Positions 10,874 through 23,152 of a stretch of DNA of 64,000 bases are shown piece by piece. The position numbers and the translations under genes are program-made. This DNA comes from Thelonectria olida (lineage: Eukaryota; Ascomycota; Sordariomycetes; Hypocreales; Nectriaceae): NCBI GenBank assembly GCA_020736575.1, contig JAGPYM010000001.1, forward strand, positions 1-64,000, in the 5' to 3' direction. Position 1 is the stretch's first letter. The number at the start of each line of letters is the position of its first letter. The notes under the pieces were generated by a model. It saw nothing but the letters and a program-made list of their open reading frames with translations. It did no database searches and was not told the origin of the DNA.

Positions 10874-13800
10874 TCAGGCCCCTCTCCGACGCCTCGACCG
10901 CAACGACAGCACCTGGGAGAGCATAAAGTGCGAAACGTCTTCATCGGCCCAATATGCCATATGCGACGCGATGGTGTTTATTGGGTTAAAGTCGAGTACA
11001 CTTCTGGAACCGCATCAAATATGTTAGCTTAGTCAAGATAAGAAGAAAGGCTGACTTACTCCTGAATGCTGAAGTCTACCCGTCCATTGTGGTTCAAAGC
11101 CCGCACTTTGCTCTCTTCTGCCCGAAGCTTGCGAGCTTTGCGATCTTCATCTTGGACCTTGATCGGGTCACTGTTATTGCCAATTTCAGCCCGTTTTTGC
11201 TGGAATTTGGAAAAGAGGGTTTCCAACTCGTCATCTATGAGCGTCGGGCTGTGTCCACTTTCGCTACTATTCCCTTCAAGCGACGTAGAGTCGGCAAGCT
11301 GTCTCTTTCTTGCATCCGTCTTCTCTCCCATCTTGCTTGTGTCGATCGGTATATCGCTCACATTTGATTGATCTGTTATTCGCGCAACTTCATCGCTACT
11401 CAGCCCCAAGCTGCGATTTAGCAAGTTACTTGCAATGCCGGCGCTTAAGCTTGACCACATTCCGCTCACGCTTTGCCCTACTCTTGTCCCAATACCGGTC
11501 AGACCCTGAGGCGCCACGTTGCCAAAGATACCTTTCTTAGTGTAGGGTAGTAGTTGTGGTTTGAGTGAGGACATTGATGGGGAGATTAGCGGCTCTAGAC
11601 GGTAGCTTATAGGATCTGATGGATGGAAAATGTTGTACAATTCTCCAACTTTTGGGGAAGATACCGAAGTGGGAAGACCTGTGATTGTCGAGGTCTGACT
11701 ATCTTCTGCTGCAGGGGCCGTGCCACGATGCGTGTCGTTCATGCTGTCCACATCAAACGGGTCGTCGGGTGATGTCCCTTGAGGAGGCTGACGTGCAGCG
11801 ATGGTCCTAGCAGTTCATGTCAGCTATATGGAAGGGGTCCGAATAGGCTGTCGTCATCGTACCGTCCTTTCAGCATCTGGAAAAGTCCGATCGGAGAGCC
11901 CAGGCAGAAGAAATCTTCGACATCAAAGTCAAGCGAAAGCTCGGTTTTCTTGGAAGAACTCTCATACTCGTGGGACGGCCAGAAACGTGACCACAGTTTT
12001 TGGTCTGCTCGTGCCCGTTGCTGGCAAAGAACGTCAAAAAGAATGGCAGATCCCAAAGAGTGGCCTACCAGGTGAACTTTACCCTTGAAATCGGGGTTCC
12101 TCTCCATGAAGAGCTTGAAAATGCGGTTGCTCTCCTCCGACACGATCCTAGAGATATGATCACGGTAAGAACTCTGGTACAGCAGAACATCCAGGGCCAA
12201 GTCTGATACGAGAGACCGGGCAAAGGCAACGCCTTCAACGGTGATATCCTCTAGGGAAGGGTCTGTTGTATAGGTTAGTAATGTACCTGGTTAAGCCCCA
12301 AGGTTGATCGTAATCCACGTACATTCGTCCTCATCTTCAACAACCTCTCCCAAGTCATGCTCTGTCTTCTTCTCCTGTTTCTTAGGGAAATCCAAGAGAT
12401 GTCTCCAGCATACAGGAAGAACTTGCACTCGAGAGTTGCCCGGCCCAGTGCCGATCTCCGAGTTGAGCGCCTTCAAATCCGCCGAGTTTGCGTAAACTGA
12501 TTTGATGCTCTTTCGTAGCAAATTGACATCGTGGACAAAATTGATGCTTTCCATGCTGTGCTTGTCTGAGTTTTCGCAATCCGAAAGAGTCACAGGACGG
12601 CCAACTTACCGGAGGCTGAGGCGTTGGCCGATGCCATGCGTCACTAGCACAAGATGCTCAATCTCTCGACCCTGGGTTTCACCCGCCTGAGTGTTGTAGT
12701 CATCTTGTATTTCTTGCTCTTCTCTCCTCCGGATTTCTTCTTCTGTCTCAACCTTGCTCCTCCCCTCGCTTTCTAGTAACGACGAGAGCTGCCTCTGGAG
12801 TCCAAGTTGCCTGGGATCGCTGCCGCTGGCGGCTGATTGATTAGCCTGTGAAAATTCGTCTTGAGATGCTCGGGTGGTTGCAGGAGCAGATCTACGTTTC
12901 AGCATTTTCTGTTGCTTCTCGTCAAGTGTGAGTCCGTTTTCAGCCGTTGCCGAGGGAGTTGCGTCGTCTTTCTCTTTGCTTTTGCTTGGCTCGGAGTATC
13001 CTCGAACGAGCTTCACTCCGCTCATGTAACCACCGCCGGAGAATCTCTCGTAGACCGAGGATGTTACCCAGGAGAGCATGCTATCAGAAGATATCCAGGC
13101 CTTGTTCGCGTCTTGATAGGTGGCAACACTATTCATGTACGTCCCAAATAGTCGATAGGGCTGTGGTTGAGAATGTGTCTGCGACTGAGATGTGGTAGTC
13201 GAAGACGCGGAAATCGGGCTGAACGCGACTGAAGATGACGATGGGGCGGCTGCTTTCATGTTTTCCTGCGAAGCTTTTGGGGTAATAGCCTTCCTCGCCC
13301 CAGACGGACTGCGGTCTCTTACTGTACAACGATTTAGTTGTTTTCTAGAGGCATTGATCATAGACCTTCTAACCTGGAAACAACCATGGTTTCACTTTAA
13401 GGTAACCCTTGATAGCCAGTTAGCTTGCTCTTGGGGCCGTTGGGCAATCACCTACCTCTTCAAGTTGAGCGGCAAGATTCTCTTCGCATGGGCGAAGGCT
13501 CGACCCCTCCTGATAGAACCAAGTTCCTCGTCGAACTGAATCATGTCAGTTCTAGGTCAGAACAGTGCAGATTTGTATTGAACCTTCGTAGACGGGTCCA
13601 AGCCAGTAAACTGGGGCAAGTTCGCGAGCCTTGATGTCAACATCGAATAGGAAGTCTTCATTCACTGGAACATGAACAGTGTCAACACAGAATGTCTTGG
13701 CATCCAAGTTGCCCGAATTCGCTTTTCGCTTCCGAGAGGATCGGCGGGTATGTCGATCATCAGGAGTGCGAGTGACTTCTACTGCCTCCAATAGCTTCTG

Positions 13801-14226
13801 ATATTCGCTCTCAAGTGATTTTGAGTCGGATAATGAGAACGGCGAGAATTTCTTTGGCTGGGCCGGGGGTTGGGATGGCTGAATAGATGATGATTTCGAG
13901 TAGCCAAGTTGCGGTTTGCGTTTAGGGACCTGCAAATTAGTTAGACGGGAGACAAGGATGGAGGAAGAGGTTCGTACATCGACAGCGTGGAACCACTGTA
14001 CTTTGAGGGCCGGACAGTCTGGAGGGTAAGTCTTGAAGCTTTGCCCGTAGAGATGAGTAGTAGCGTGGTCCTCGGGTTTGGTAGGTGTGACAGGGCGCGA
14101 CTGTTCTGCCTTACTCGCTTGCGTAGGCGTCGTGCTACGGCTGCTTGCCCACGGATTAATTGAGTTGACAGCAGAACTCAAGTACGACGACTTTTCTGCC
14201 TTCTTCTCAACTTGCTCCGATGCCAT
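10874..14226 (-). CDS. DDHD-domain phospholipase A1 family protein
   Basis: Nine exons: 13978-14226, 13584-13929, 13456-13535, 13374-13407, 12610-13321, 12323-12555, 11863-12262, 11060-11806 and 10874-11003, giving 976 aa. It belongs to the intracellular phosphatidic-acid-preferring PLA1/DDHD family (yeast YOR022C). The WWE-like N-terminal part carries WFHAVDVPKRKP; the lipase elbow GHSLGS has its serine near residue 620; the metal-binding DDHD region follows, from DFDVEDFFCLGSP through the last short exon (DFNPINTIASHMAYW). I start at the ATG at 14226, which has a strong ACCATGG context; the open frame extends further upstream but has no ATG. A long Ser/Gln-rich segment lies between the two conserved parts. 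Intron 1 (13930-13977, 48 nt) is a multiple of three and stop-free. Confidence 0.92.
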
Positions 14227-14909
14227 GGTAGACGCAGCGGCGAGTGCCCGTGCGGCACGACGATGTACGATAATTTGCTCAATGAAATGGTGTATAGACT
14301 CTGAGAGGGAAAGGAGGGGACGCGTTCGGAAGGATAGAAGAGCCAACGTGATGCGGTGCTCCCCGTGGGAGGTATGTCAAGGATGTCCTGCAGCTGAGTG
14401 AGATGATGAATGGGAGCAGCTTACCAGGAGGAGCCTAGAAGCTCACTTAGGTATGAGAAGTGACAGCGTATCCGATCTCGACGGTCAATGCCACTCCGAA
14501 TGAAGGTTTATGTCTGAAGAAAAGGTGCATATGACCAGATATCTCAAGTTCGTTGATGTTGTGCAGGAAAAGCAGCAGGTTGATAGGGTCAAGGGTGTTG
14601 GGCCTTCAGTGAACACATGTGAAAGATGACGTTTATGTTGAGCTGTTGGAGGTGACGACGCTAATTACCGTTCCCTCTAATTTCACCTCAGGCACTGGAT
14701 GAAAGGAGCTGGGATGGGAAGCTTAGGTACCTGATTGTGGGGCGGCCCATCGCACAACCTGGCATCAGGCTGCCTGCTCTGATAGCGCATTGGCTCAATC
14801 GAGATGCAATGGAACCGAGTGGCCCAAGATAAGTACTCCAGTACTTCGTACTTCGTTTATATTGTACCCAGGTAGGTATGATATGAAAGGGCTACTTTTG
14901 TTTGTCTAC
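14227..14909. other. DDHD upstream region, no gene seen
   Basis: This is the upstream region of the DDHD gene and the 3' flank of the next minus-strand gene. It has AGGT/ACCT-rich words near 14725 and 14866 (GGTACC, CAGGTAGGTA) that recur elsewhere in the window. No coding signal. Confidence 0.45.
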
Positions 14910-15718
14910 TTAAACTGATAATATGCCAGATTCTAGTATCGCATTCCAGTTGCCCTGAAGCTGTTGAGCAAGGGTCAGAGCCGTTCGCCGTTCAGCGTCT
15001 TGGAGACTGCGAATGTCAGTATCCGGCGTGACCTGTAGACGGCTGATGGCTATCGACTCTGCTGCGTGGCGCGCCACGTCTGGAAAGGCCTCCTCGGGAA
15101 CAGCGGATGATAGCCAAAGCAGCAGCCAGACGGCGTCTTCCTGGCCATGTTCGATTGCAAGGTGAAGACCGCTTCTCATGTTAGAAAGAGGATCTTGGTA
15201 CCGAATCAAGGGCCCTAGGTTGTCGACATCGTCGTTGACGTTGTGCAGCAACTCAACCATTCCCAAGACATCGCCTTCGGTACACAACACATGGAAAGCG
15301 CGGGCTGGGCGGGCTTCGGGGTGTTCTTCAAGATAGGCCTCCTCCGCAAGGGACGGCAAGATGTCGAGGTTCTCTTGAATCCCGCCCTCGTTGATGTACC
15401 TCGCAAGAATGGAGGCTCCCACGGGTATAGGCAAGACTGATGTTGCCGAGGACGACCCAGGTTGATAGACTGACAAGGATGTGGCGCAGCTGGGGCACTT
15501 GAGAGATTGGATCACATCAAGGGATTGATCCATTAAACATTGCCTAGGTAGGAAGGGTTCAGGTTATCGCAGTGAAAAGAGGATGAGTGAGCATACCAGT
15601 GATAGCGACAGCCACATTGAAGTTGTAAGTCATCGGGGACAGCTGAAGACCCGGTATGTGTGTCCTCGGGATCCAACGGGAGCACGAGGGGATCCTCGCA
15701 GACTCTGCAGACAGACAT
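14910..15718 (-). CDS. C4HC3 zinc-finger plus ankyrin-like protein
   Basis: Exons 15597-15718 and 14910-15543 (53-nt intron) give 251 aa. The first 60 residues arrange eight potential Zn ligands as C4, C7 / C35, C37 / H40, C43 / C57, C60, a C4HC3 (RING-CH/PHD-like) pattern built from CRVC, QCGCRYHWQC and CPSC; the intron falls inside the finger. The remainder has at least one and probably two ankyrin-like helical repeats (ARAFHVLCTEGDVLGMVELL and RSGLHLAIEHGQEDAVWLLL). A ubiquitin-ligase role would fit a RING-type finger but is only inference. I do not recognise a named orthologue. It is transcribed divergently from fimbrin. Confidence 0.8.
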
Positions 15719-16773
15719 GGTTGTGAGCAGGAGCCTGTTGCCAACTAGATTCTCAGCTGATGCCTACGTCGAGCCAAGACTGGATGAAGGGGTGAACTGG
15801 GCAGATTTCGTTGATGCCTGGCAGGGCACTCAATAAAAAGTAACTTGAAACAACGTCTTGATGTGCTTGTTCCCGGTGCGAGAACGAAAGTTTCAGCAAA
15901 GCCTCGCAGCCTGACGCAAGTTGGTGGGGCTTGGCACTATTCGTAGCTCCTACTTGGTGCGAGAGAAATTTTTGTCCATGTTAAAAGCGTGGCGGGGAAA
16001 GTGTCAACAAGCGTTGATGAGGTGCCCATTTTCCAGCATGAGGACGTGCATGAAGGATATGGATAAGATGGAGAGGTAAAATGGATGAATATGGTGATGG
16101 GAGGCTGAGTGGTGGCATTCAATGTGTCGAGTTGGGCGGCATCGAGACGGGCCTAGCAACGAACAATTGGGATGATGAGGGCCGAATAGGTCGGTACCTG
16201 GTTAATTCCTTGCTTAATTCTAGGTCGTTGCCTCATCAAAAACATCATCCTGTATTACTTGCCGTCCAAATGCGGCGTCGCAGAGTTGAATCAGAGTGGG
16301 CTACGCGCGGCAGTGCCGGCATTACATCACCATGGCTGGAGCTTCAGGCACTCGCCGTCTTCAAATAAAGGCGAGCTTCCGTCTTCTTCTGCTGGGAGAA
16401 GTTGGGAACAAGTGACCTGACCCTCTCCACCCAGGTGACAAAGACACATTCCGCCCTTGTACCTCAAGTACTTTGTCCACCTCCAATCTTGTACCTTTTG
16501 TACTGCGCCCCGCCCCCGCTACTTCCTCCCCTGTTATGTTTTTGCGTCCCCTCTCTGACTCCTTAACCTGAGCTAAGGTGGCCAGAGGTTCCAGCTGCCC
16601 AATTCTCGCATCATCGTCTTCATTGTCGTTCTACCTTAGGCAATCGCTTAAGTCCCCGCGTATTCTTCTTGCCCAGCGCAAGCCCTTCCTCTCTTCTTTG
16701 TTTTCTCCTTCACCAGCCGGTTTCTGCTTGAACTCACTCTCTGCCGGGGTCCCTCGCGCAGCCCTCTCCGACT
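15719..16773. other. Divergent promoter region, zinc-finger gene / fimbrin
   Basis: The right half (about 16420-16770) is strongly pyrimidine-rich with many CT runs directly upstream of the fimbrin ATG, as is common for highly expressed filamentous-fungal genes. No conserved coding sequence was found. Confidence 0.5.
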
Positions 16774-18939
16774 ATGAATGTCCTGAAGCTTCAGAGGTCG
16801 GTTCCTTCGGATCCCCGCCGTGTGTCCCCGCTGACTCCAAACTCCCTTTCCGCAGGAAGTTTCCTCAGTTTCAGCAGAATGAGATCTTTTCCTTGTCCGA
16901 TGCTTTCCAGCGACTAGACGTTGACGACAAGGGTTACCTCGACGAGGCGACGACCATCAAGGCCACTCAACAGAGCGAAAACCAGCCCTATGACGTCGTT
17001 CGCCAAGCCCTCAAGCAGGTCGAGCTCGATTCATCACGGCGTGTCGAGTTGGAGGATTATGTCGGAGTATGTCGGATCTTGCGCTTCTCAGTCGCCCTTG
17101 CTGACTCTCTTTGCTCCAGCTTATTGCCAAACTTCGCGACTCCTCTGCCCCCCAGCAGCGCATGCCCACCGGGCCCAAACCTGCAACTGGCGGTGGCATT
17201 GTCTCCCAGCGCACTGGCGGCCATGCCTCCAAGGGGAGTGTGAGCGGCAAGATCCATGTTCAAGGCTCTAACGCCAATATCACCCACACCATCAACGAGG
17301 ATGAACGAACCGAGTTTACTCGTCATATCAACGCCGTCTTGGCTGGCGACGCCGACATTGGCAACCGTCTACCTTTCGCTACCGACACCTTCGAAATGTT
17401 TGACGAGTGCAAGGACGGCCTAGTTCTGGCCAAGCTCATCAACGACAGCGTTCCCGACACCATCGACGAACGAGTTCTCAACATTCCTGGAAGAAAGACC
17501 AAGAACCTCAACGCTTTCCAAATGAGCGAGAACAACAACATCGTTATTGAATCTGCAAAGGGTATTGGTTGCTCCGTGGTCAACATTGGCGCTGGCGACA
17601 TCATTGAGGTCAGAGAACACCTGATTCTGGGTCTTATCTGGCAGGTGATTCGTCGAGGTCTTCTTGGCAAGATTGACATCAAACTCCACCCTGAGCTCTA
17701 CCGCTTGCTCGAAGAAGATGAGACTCTTGAGCAGTTCTTGCGGTTGCCCCCGGAGCAGATCCTTCTCCGCTGGTTCAACTATCACCTCAAAGCAGCCAAT
17801 TGGTCCCGAAGGTGAGTAGATTCCATTGATGCGACAATACGACCTAATGCTGACCTATATACAAAGGGTGGCCAATTTCTCCAGCGATGTCAAGGATGGC
17901 GAGAATTATGCTGTGTTACTTGCTCAGATCGGCCCCGAGTATGGCGTTACGAGAGCCCCTTTGCAGACAAGAGATCTACTAGAGAGAGCCGAAGGCGTCC
18001 TCCAAGAAGCCGACAAACTCGGATGCCGCAAGTTCCTTACACCAAAATCTTTGGTTGCTGGAAACCCCAAGCTCAACTTGGCCTTTGTCGCTAACCTCTT
18101 CAATACTCACCCCGCTCTTGATCCCATCACCGAGGAGGAGAAGCTTGAGGTGGAGGATTTCGATGCTGAAGGCGAACGTGAAGCCAGGGTGTTCACCCTT
18201 TGGCTCAACAGTCTTGATGTCCAGCCCTCTGTCCAGTCGTTCTTTGATGATTTACGTGACGGCACTATCCTTCTCCAGGCATACGAAAAGGTTGTTCCAG
18301 GATCCGTGAATATGCGTCATGTCAACAAGCGACGAGCGGACGGAGGTGAGTTGATGAGGTTCAAGGCTGTTGAGAATACCAACTACGCCATTGAGCTAGG
18401 CAAGCAGATCGGCTTCTCGCTTGTTGGAATTCAGGGCGCCGATATCACTGATGGACAAAGGACTCTGACGCTTGGGTTGGTCTGGCAGCTGATGCGCAGG
18501 GACATCACGGCGACATTGTCCTCCCTTGCTCAGAAGCTGGGCAAGCGTGAAATCACGGACTCGGAGATGGTGAGATGGGCCAATGACATGTCAAAGAAGG
18601 GTGGACGAAACTCGGCCATTCGCTCTTTCAAGGACCCGTCCATTGGAACTGGCGTCTTCCTTCTTGATGTTCTCAACGGCATGAAGAGCAGCTACGTCGA
18701 CTATGACCTAGTGACACCCGGTCACACTGATGATGATGCCTACCTGAATGCCAAGCTGAGCATCAGCATTGCCCGAAAGCTCGGTGCCACCATCTGGTTG
18801 GTACCTGAGGATATCTGCCAGGTTCGCAGTCGTCTTGTGACAACCTTTATTGGTAAGTATTTCCTGGCGTGTGACGTCTACGTGACTCTTCTAACATTTC
18901 TCCACAGGATCTCTCATGGCGACACACGAAAAAATGTAG
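16774..18939 (+). CDS. SAC6: Fimbrin (actin-bundling plastin, Sac6 type)
   Basis: Exons 16774-16796, 16856-17066, 17120-17811, 17867-18852 and 18908-18939 give 647 aa, the usual size for fungal fimbrin. It crosslinks actin filaments in patches, cables and the contractile ring. An N-terminal EF-hand-like region (DAFQRLDVDDKGYLDE, about residues 20-75) is followed by four calponin-homology domains in two tandem actin-binding units; signatures include FEMFDECKDGLVLAKLIND and ADITDGQRTLTLGLVWQLM. The true start is MNVLKLQR in a 23-nt first exon, not an upstream codon of the long open frame that begins near 16578. The last exon adds only GSLMATHEKM. Intron 1 uses a GTCGGT donor. Confidence 0.95.
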
Positions 18940-19146
18940 AATTATGCCAAGTTGGTTTAGGGTGGTTATGTTCCATGGTGCTGGGACGTGGTTGTTACCA
19001 GACATGAATAAAAGCCGAGTTCATATCCAATCATTAGCATCTTACTCTGTCCATTGACCAGAATTTGCATCGTATACCAATCAACTATCATCCTACGTAT
19101 CTATTTGTGATTGATAGATGGACAAGCCATGAGCTGTTGTGGACTC

Positions 19147-21380
19147 TTAGAGGATCAAGTAAAGGCTACAAAGAAGGCTCGGTCCAGTGAAGATGCCTAG
19201 CCAGAATATGAGATTTCCCAGCGTTTTCCGCCCTCGGAGCCACTTGGTGCGGCTGAGCTTGACCAACTGGACACACACAATTAGCATTTGTCGCGAAGAG
19301 GTGTCAGAAGGCAGCGAGGGTTTCGCGACATACCGGTAATTGACACATCTGAAGGATCAAGAGATAGCCTCTGAGCTTCTTGAACAAGCACCACATGACC
19401 AACTCATGGACGCAAGCAGAGAGGAAGAATGTGATAAGAGTGGCCGTGTGCTTGTTCACCTTCATTGATGAAATGGAACTGTGATACACATGCCTGAGGA
19501 GGAAGATGTGAACGGGTCGATTCCAGTCACGAGCAAATTGATCCCAGGACACTGTATACCCGTCAGTTTATTGCTTGCTTGACGACGAGGCAAGACCTGT
19601 AACCTACCACTGTTCCACCAGGCGTCGTAGAAACTTCGATCCGCAAAGTATGTAAGCTCGGCGAGAACGTTCAGAATAGTCTCCCAGATGAGATACCATA
19701 CAAGCTAATCGAGGTCAGCCAGTGCCATTAATGAGGAAGTAGCGGTACTCACCAAATACTCCATCATAAAGGGGAAAATTAAATCGCCGAGGAGCCAAGG
19801 GAATTGCTGGAATCTGACAGCAAGAGGCATGCCTTGTTCCTTCATTTCCACTGTCTTCATCACGACTGGGTAAATTGAGTACTGCGATACTTGAACCATG
19901 ACGAACAGAACCCCGACCATGGCAATCAGCTTTTCGGCCACATACAACCAACTGATTGAATCGGACCGAGGATACTCCAGCTCGTACACGAGAGTCGGAA
20001 GAGGAATCCACTTGTAGTGGTCGACAAAGGTGAGGTTGTTTGGGTACGCTCGAGATGAGTGAGTGGACGTGCCGCTCAACTCATCCGCCAAAGCATCTAC
20101 CTCCCATTTGATGATTCGTTCAAAGAGGTCGATCTGCTCATCGTCCAAGGGTTGCCCTGACGCGATCGCACGAGATATCTTATCCAAGTCGCTCTCCTTT
20201 GCGCTTGGGAGTTGCGAGATGGACTTTCGACGTTGTTCCGCTGTCGGGCGAATCTCAAGATGTTCCGTAGAGATGGTAGAAACGAGGGGAGAAGTTCGTG
20301 CGGGCCCAGTTGTTGGATGCACAAAGTCGAGCTGTTTCAATTTTGACAACAATGACGCTCGCTTTTTATATACAGTTGAAAGGTGGCCGTTGTAGAAGGC
20401 ATACGAATGTTGCTTCATTAGCATGACAATGCCATGGAGAACAAAGAAGACTGTATGCGTCCACGGCCAGTCTCGCAAAAGTGTCAGTCCGACCACACCC
20501 GCCATGAATGTAGTTTGCCATATCTGCGCCTTTCATTTAGACCCGTTCTGGAAACTGCCGAATGAAGAACTCACGTTCTGGATGATCCAGCCTGATCGAT
20601 CCCAGTTGAGATAGTCGTTGAAGACGAGCTTCTGGATAATCCAACTGACGACGGTAAGCCCGCACATGATACCATCCGATAGGAGTAGGAAGATCACTAG
20701 GTCCTGTTTAGTTTCATTTTCTTAGATGAGATGGATGATTGCCACTTACCATCACGGTGAAACATGGTTTTCATGATATCGCTCGTCCCCAAAGGATTAC
20801 CATAGGCCTTCCAGTTATTTGCGGAAATCTTAAATACGAACAAAGCAACGGCCAGCCAAAAGAGGGTATAGAAGCCATGAAACGGGCTGTTAACTGAGGA
20901 CGTGTTCTGTCGATCAAAGGCTGAGAACTGTCTGGTAAATACAAGATCGGCAAACTTGGGTGAGCGACGTCGCGGCGACGCATCTCGGGTCCATTCTGAG
21001 CTGGCCTGTAGAAGCTGCTGGAGGCTTTTATCATCGTCCGAAACAATGTGAACTCCAGAGTCGCGGCGAATGACAATAGGTGTCGGCTTTGAAGCAATCG
21101 TCTTTGTCACGGTAATCGGCCCTGCCGTCTTCGCAACTGAGTCGGCCGAGCGGCCAGGACGCCGCCGAAGCACTTGAGGTTTCGCCAATGTTGGACGAAC
21201 ATTTTCATCGTAATCTTCTTCGCTGGGTGTCTCTGACCCTGCTCGGCCACCGTCAATGATCATTCCAGCGGCGCGCAGAGCTTCCCCGAGTGACCTGGGC
21301 TGCCGAGGATGGATCCGAGAAATGGCTTCGGGGCCGGGGCCGGAAGGCGGGGCGTCCCCGGAGTCGCAGGATGATGCCAT
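19147..21380 (-). CDS. ARE2: Sterol O-acyltransferase (Are1/Are2, ACAT)
   Basis: Exons 20750-21380, 20575-20696, 19753-20523, 19608-19704, 19334-19551 and 19147-19266 give 652 aa. It is an ER multi-spanning MBOAT enzyme that esterifies ergosterol with fatty acyl-CoA for lipid droplets. A polar N-terminal tail of about 180 residues precedes several hydrophobic segments. The catalytic histidine lies in SACVHELVMW (about H589), and the acyl-CoA motif region reads FYDAWWN where the textbook form is FYxDWWN. The ATG at 21380 (CCCATGG) is chosen; the frame upstream contains no ATG. The exon 1/2 junction uses a TAG acceptor just past an earlier CAG; only that choice keeps frame and gives family-like RDVIFLLLSDG. 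The gene is convergent with fimbrin, with about 200 bp between the stop codons. Confidence 0.93.
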
Positions 21381-23152
21381 GGGGTAGAGTAAATATTCGT
21401 GTGCAATAGGACCGTATCCAATAAAAAAATTGAGGCGAGCTAACTGGGACTGGATTGACGATGAGCGCTTGCTTGTTGAGGCCAAGGAAGTAAACAATAT
21501 GGAAGCTTGGACGAGATCCCCGGACTACCTAGGTATGGTAGGAAGGAGTAGACAGATGTCGAGCAGATGGTTGAGGAATGAAACAGGGAGCTGGCAATGC
21601 TGAGATAGAGCTGGCAGTAGAATTAAGGGCATGCGAGTTCAGATATAATTGCCTTTCGTCTCCGTATCAAGGCTGAGCCGTTTCGGTCCGGGCGGAACGG
21701 CAGACGTCACAGCATGTGGTCAGCCCTAAACTCCAGCATTACTACGCTGCCTGCAGGAGTCGATCATCCTACCGCCGAGGATGCCGTGCGCCTACTGCAG
21801 AATTGCTGGAGGAAACAATAGCCAGCCACCTGCACATGGCTGGGCAAGAGCCTCAAACCTTGGACCACACATCTGGCAAGGAAGCTCGGTTTCTAGTCCG
21901 GGCCAGCCGGAACCGTGGAGGGAAGCAGGCCTTGAATGCCGGTCACATTAGACCATTGTTATCTGTCAATTCGCTGGCTGGTCGGTCTATCTGAGTGCAC
22001 CTGCGGAGAAAGCAGCACGTGTTTGGGCAGAGGACGAGGCATGTACCTTAACTAGCACAGGAAACTGATGCACGAAGGAATGAAGGCTTAGATAATCGGC
22101 GCTGAGATGTGCATTGGCGTTTGGGGAGGTTACTCGATAGTGTAACATTGCAAATAATAGCACTCGCTCTGTAAGTTAGTTACGGGCCCTGGATAGCATC
22201 CGAAAAGGCCTTTCGTCCCCCAAGAGCAAATGTTCTCCGTCTTGTCCACACATCAGTGTCTCACAATACGCTATCAACGTCAACGTCATGCCAATGGGAG
22301 AGTGAGTCTTGGCGGATTCTGCAGAGGTCCACAAGTGTCTGCTGACGAAAAACATAAGGACTGACAACTCCAGGTGATGAGGCAACTCGAGTCCAAAAGG
22401 CGAGGATGGAAGCATTACCTAAGGTAGGCAGATAATTAGTGGCAACCAGTGACCTCATTTTCAGAATTTCAGACCAATTTGGCGATTGCTGCAACTTCCG
22501 GATAGTCCGATCAGCGAGCGACGCCTCGGACACAAGACAAGCTCCGAATGCGCGAGAGCGCGTTAAGCGCCCGTGACATGTCTTGTTCAATTACCTAGCA
22601 TCTCAAGTCTCCAGTAGTTAATCAGAGACAAAGAAAACGTAACTACGCCATGACTTGTTCCTATCTACAGTGCCGTCCTGTCCTTCATATTCTTTTTTGT
22701 CGTGTTTGTGTGGTCTGATTTGCTTATACACGGCCAATTCGAATACATCAATCCACAAGCAAATGAACAAGACTTCAATACCAACACAAAGCCGCACCTC
22801 CCAATTCAATCCCCCATCTCTCGTAAAGCTGAAACAACAGCATTCAACCCGTTCGCAAAGCTCTCATCATTGGCCCGTGATGTTTTGAAATGACCCAAGG
22901 ACGGCCTGTCCTGGACGCCAGGTGGTCAAGGCGCGCGCATTATGTCAGCAGGCCTACCCTTCCTTTCGGGACAAAACTTTCCATGCCATCTTCCCGTGAC
23001 CCCAGATCCGATCACCTTTGAGACCAGCCTATTGCCAACCCACACCGCGCCATCACCATCACTCTACCCTTCCCTTGTCAAGCTTCTCGGAACTGCTCCA
23101 TCAGCTCCATCATCCTCCCCCTTCTGCTACTCTGCCCACAATCACTGCCATC
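21381..23152. other. Divergent intergenic region, ARE / SR-protein gene
   Basis: These 1.77 kb separate two divergent genes and should hold both promoters. The last 200 bp before 23153 are CT/CA-rich. Small open frames near 21716-21994 and 22176-22590 have no recognisable motif and I do not call them. A CTACCTAGGTA word is at 21530. Confidence 0.5.
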
